From Streptomyces hokutonensis (GTDB lineage Bacteria > Actinomycetota > Actinomycetes > Streptomycetales > Streptomycetaceae), in the NCBI RefSeq assembly GCF_000376565.1, contig NZ_BARG01000010.1, positions 1 through 45,877 of the forward strand: a stretch of DNA of 45,877 bases. Reading direction: 5' to 3'. The notes beneath the pieces are model-generated. The model saw only the letters and a program-made list of their open reading frames with translations, made no database searches and was not told the origin of the DNA. Shown piece after piece: positions 44,377 through 45,877 of this stretch. A program made the translations under genes and the position numbers. The stretch's first letter is position 1, and every line of letters begins with the position of its first letter.

Positions 44377-45877
44377 CCAGCACCCTGCAGCCGGCGGCTG
44401 TGACGGAGACGGAGAAGCGCCCGGGCCGTTGGCTCGCGCTCTCCGTCCTCGTGCTCGCCGTGCTGCTGGTGGCCGTGGACGCGACGGTCCTCGGCCTCGC
44501 GACCCCTTACATCAGCGAGGACTTGAAGCCGTCCGGCACCCAGCTCCTCTGGATCGGCGACGTCTACTCCTTCGTCATCGCGGGCCTGCTCGTGTCGATG
44601 GGCAGCCTCGGCGACCGAATAGGCCGCAAGCGCATCCTGCTCGTCGGGGCCACTGCCTTCGGCGCGATCTCGGTCCTCAACGCCTATGCCACGACACCGG
44701 AGTTGATGATCCTGGCCCGGGCGCTGCTCGGTGTCGCGGGCGCGACCCTGATGCCCGCCACCCTCGCCCTGATCCGCAACCTCTTCCACGACCCGCGCGA
44801 ACGCAGCCTCGCCGTCGGCATCTGGGGCGCAACCGCCTCCGCCGGTACGGCAGTTGGTCCGGTCGCCGGTGGCTTCCTGCTCGAACACTTCTGGTGGGGC
44901 TCGGTGTTCCTCATCAACCTGCCCGTGATGGCGGTCCTCGTCCTGGTCGGCATCAAGATGCTCCCGGAGTCGAAGAACCCCAACCCCGGGCCCTGGGACA
45001 TGATCAGCGTCGCGCTGTCCCTGGTGGGTGTGATCGGCGTCGTCTACGCGGTCAAGGAGGCCGCGACCCACGGCTTCGAGTGGCCCGCACTCGCGGTGGG
45101 CGCGCTGGGCGCGGCGGCCCTGTACTGGTTCGTCCGCCGCCAACTCACGCTCCCCGCACCGCTGTTGGACATGCGCCTGTTCCGCAACCGGGGCTTCAGC
45201 GCGGCCGTCCTGGCCGACCTGCTGACCATCCTCGGCCTGTCCGGGCTGGTGTTCTTCCTCTCCCAGTACCTGCAACTGGTCCAGGGCAGAGGCCCGTTCG
45301 AGGCGGGCCTGGCCGAAATCCCCGCCGCCGTAGGCGCGGTGGCGGCCGGCCTGATCGCCGGCCGGACGGCCCGCCGCTTCTCGGTCCGCGCGGTGGTGGC
45401 GGGCGGCCTCGCCGCCGTAGGCCTGGCCCTGGCCGTACTGACAACCCTCGGCCAGTCCACCGGCTACCCGCTCCTCGGCGCCGCCCTGCTGGTGGTCGGC
45501 GTAGGCGCCGGCTTCTCCTTCACGGTGACAGCCGACGTCATCCTCTCCTCCGTACCGAAGGAGCAGGCGGGCGCGGCATCGGCGGTCTCGGAAACGGCCT
45601 ACGAACTCGGCGCGGCCCTCGGCATCGCCGTACTCGGCTCGATCGTGACGGGCGTGTACCGGGGCTTCGCATCTCCGGCGGGCACACCGAGCGCCGCCCA
45701 CGAGTCACTGGGGGGCGCGGTGGAAGCGGCGGGAAGCATGCCCACACAGGCGGCCCAGGAAATGCTGACCTCGGCGAGAGAGGCCTTCGTGAGCGGCCTC
45801 AGCGTGGCGTCTGGCGTGGGCGCCGCAGTGCTCCTCGCAACAGCGGCGGCAGCTTGGTTCCTACTGCGAGACCAACG
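44373..45877 (+). CDS. MFS drug efflux transporter, DHA2 type (cut by window end)
   Basis: The first 501 residues of a 14-helix proton-driven drug exporter; no stop codon occurs before the window ends. The reading frame opens MTSTLQPAAVTETEKRPGRW, then LALSVLVLAVLLVAVDATVL with the DHA2 motif D1, WIGDVYSFVIAGLLVSMGSL and GDRIGRKRILLVGA (motif A), LARALLGVAGATLMPATLAL (motif B), and ASAGTAVGPVAGGFLLEHFW (motif C of drug antiporters). It resembles LfrA/SmvA/QacA. The length so far suggests that only a few residues are missing. Its ATG overlaps the tetR stop. Confidence 0.95.
   Translation, partial: MTSTLQPAAVTETEKRPGRWLALSVLVLAVLLVAVDATVLGLATPYISEDLKPSGTQLLWIGDVYSFVIAGLLVSMGSLGDRIGRKRILLVGATAFGAISVLNAYATTPELMILARALLGVAGATLMPATLALIRNLFHDPRERSLAVGIWGATASAGTAVGPVAGGFLLEHFWWGSVFLINLPVMAVLVLVGIKMLPESKNPNPGPWDMISVALSLVGVIGVVYAVKEAATHGFEWPALAVGALGAAALYWFVRRQLTLPAPLLDMRLFRNRGFSAAVLADLLTILGLSGLVFFLSQYLQLVQGRGPFEAGLAEIPAAVGAVAAGLIAGRTARRFSVRAVVAGGLAAVGLALAVLTTLGQSTGYPLLGAALLVVGVGAGFSFTVTADVILSSVPKEQAGAASAVSETAYELGAALGIAVLGSIVTGVYRGFASPAGTPSAAHESLGGAVEAAGSMPTQAAQEMLTSAREAFVSGLSVASGVGAAVLLATAAAAWFLLRDQ

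Overview
The window is a 45.9 kb stretch of a high-GC actinomycete chromosome, almost certainly Streptomyces. Third codon positions are nearly all G or C, GTG starts and leaderless promoters are common, bldA-type TTA codons are rare, and the order trmH-family methylase, sensor kinase, pheS-pheT followed later by argC-J-B-D-R and argH is the Streptomyces arrangement as I remember it. No tRNA, rRNA, CRISPR array, insertion sequence or prophage is visible. The DNA looks like chromosomal core with short accessory blocks.

Layout. 1-5.9 kb: SpoU/TrmH RNA methylase, a soluble PAS histidine kinase, and pheS-pheT behind a leader that can fold in alternative ways. 6-9.6 kb: a membrane SpoIIE/PP2C phosphatase, an HTH-TPR regulator, a NUDIX hydrolase and a small coiled-coil membrane protein. 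9.8-16.7 kb: a 3-hydroxyacyl-CoA dehydrogenase, a Tat-exported GHL10 hydrolase, DUF1918, an EamA transporter divergent from a MocR regulator with overlapping start codons, a GNAT enzyme, a histidine-phosphatase-like protein lacking its catalytic histidines, and two small genes. 16.8-20.3 kb: a secreted GH51 arabinofuranosidase, and a MerR/carboxymuconolactone decarboxylase operon with a textbook 19-bp-spacer MerR promoter. 20.3-26.8 kb: a SufS-type cysteine desulfurase divergent from a CGNR zinc-finger regulator across a very long inverted repeat, a TMEM175-like channel, a two-domain VOC protein, a TetR-PPOX operon divergent from an SDR, and an SMI1/KNR4 protein. 26.8-31.8 kb: the arginine operon argCJBDR with an ARG box and a strong terminator. 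31.8-39.1 kb: a five-gene flavin electron-transfer operon (two ferric-reductase-like membrane proteins, two FMN-binding proteins with three FMN_bind domains in total, and ApbE) divergent from an OmpR-family response regulator and its kinase. 39.2-45.9 kb: an L,D-transpeptidase, a secreted protein made of two near-identical repeats, argH with an array of ARG half-sites, an aldo/keto reductase, and a TetR/MFS efflux pair cut by the window end.

The most interesting system is the redox locus. The kinase/regulator pair and the electron-transfer operon face away from a 56-bp region that carries two outward-pointing copies of CTCAGAG-N4-CTCAGAGG. This suggests that one two-component system controls both sides. 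The predicted electron path is NAD(P)H to FAD and heme in the membrane reductases, then to covalent FMN on extracytoplasmic FMN_bind proteins. A second theme is a dispersed hairpin repeat of about 65-75 bp (core AGGGGCGCGGGGCTGT...GCGGCTCCGCCGC...GCGCGACCAGCC). It sits directly behind several genes, in one case supplying the stop codon, and one shortened copy forms part of a coding sequence. A third is a series of dyad-symmetric operators placed over promoters that appear to give leaderless mRNAs.
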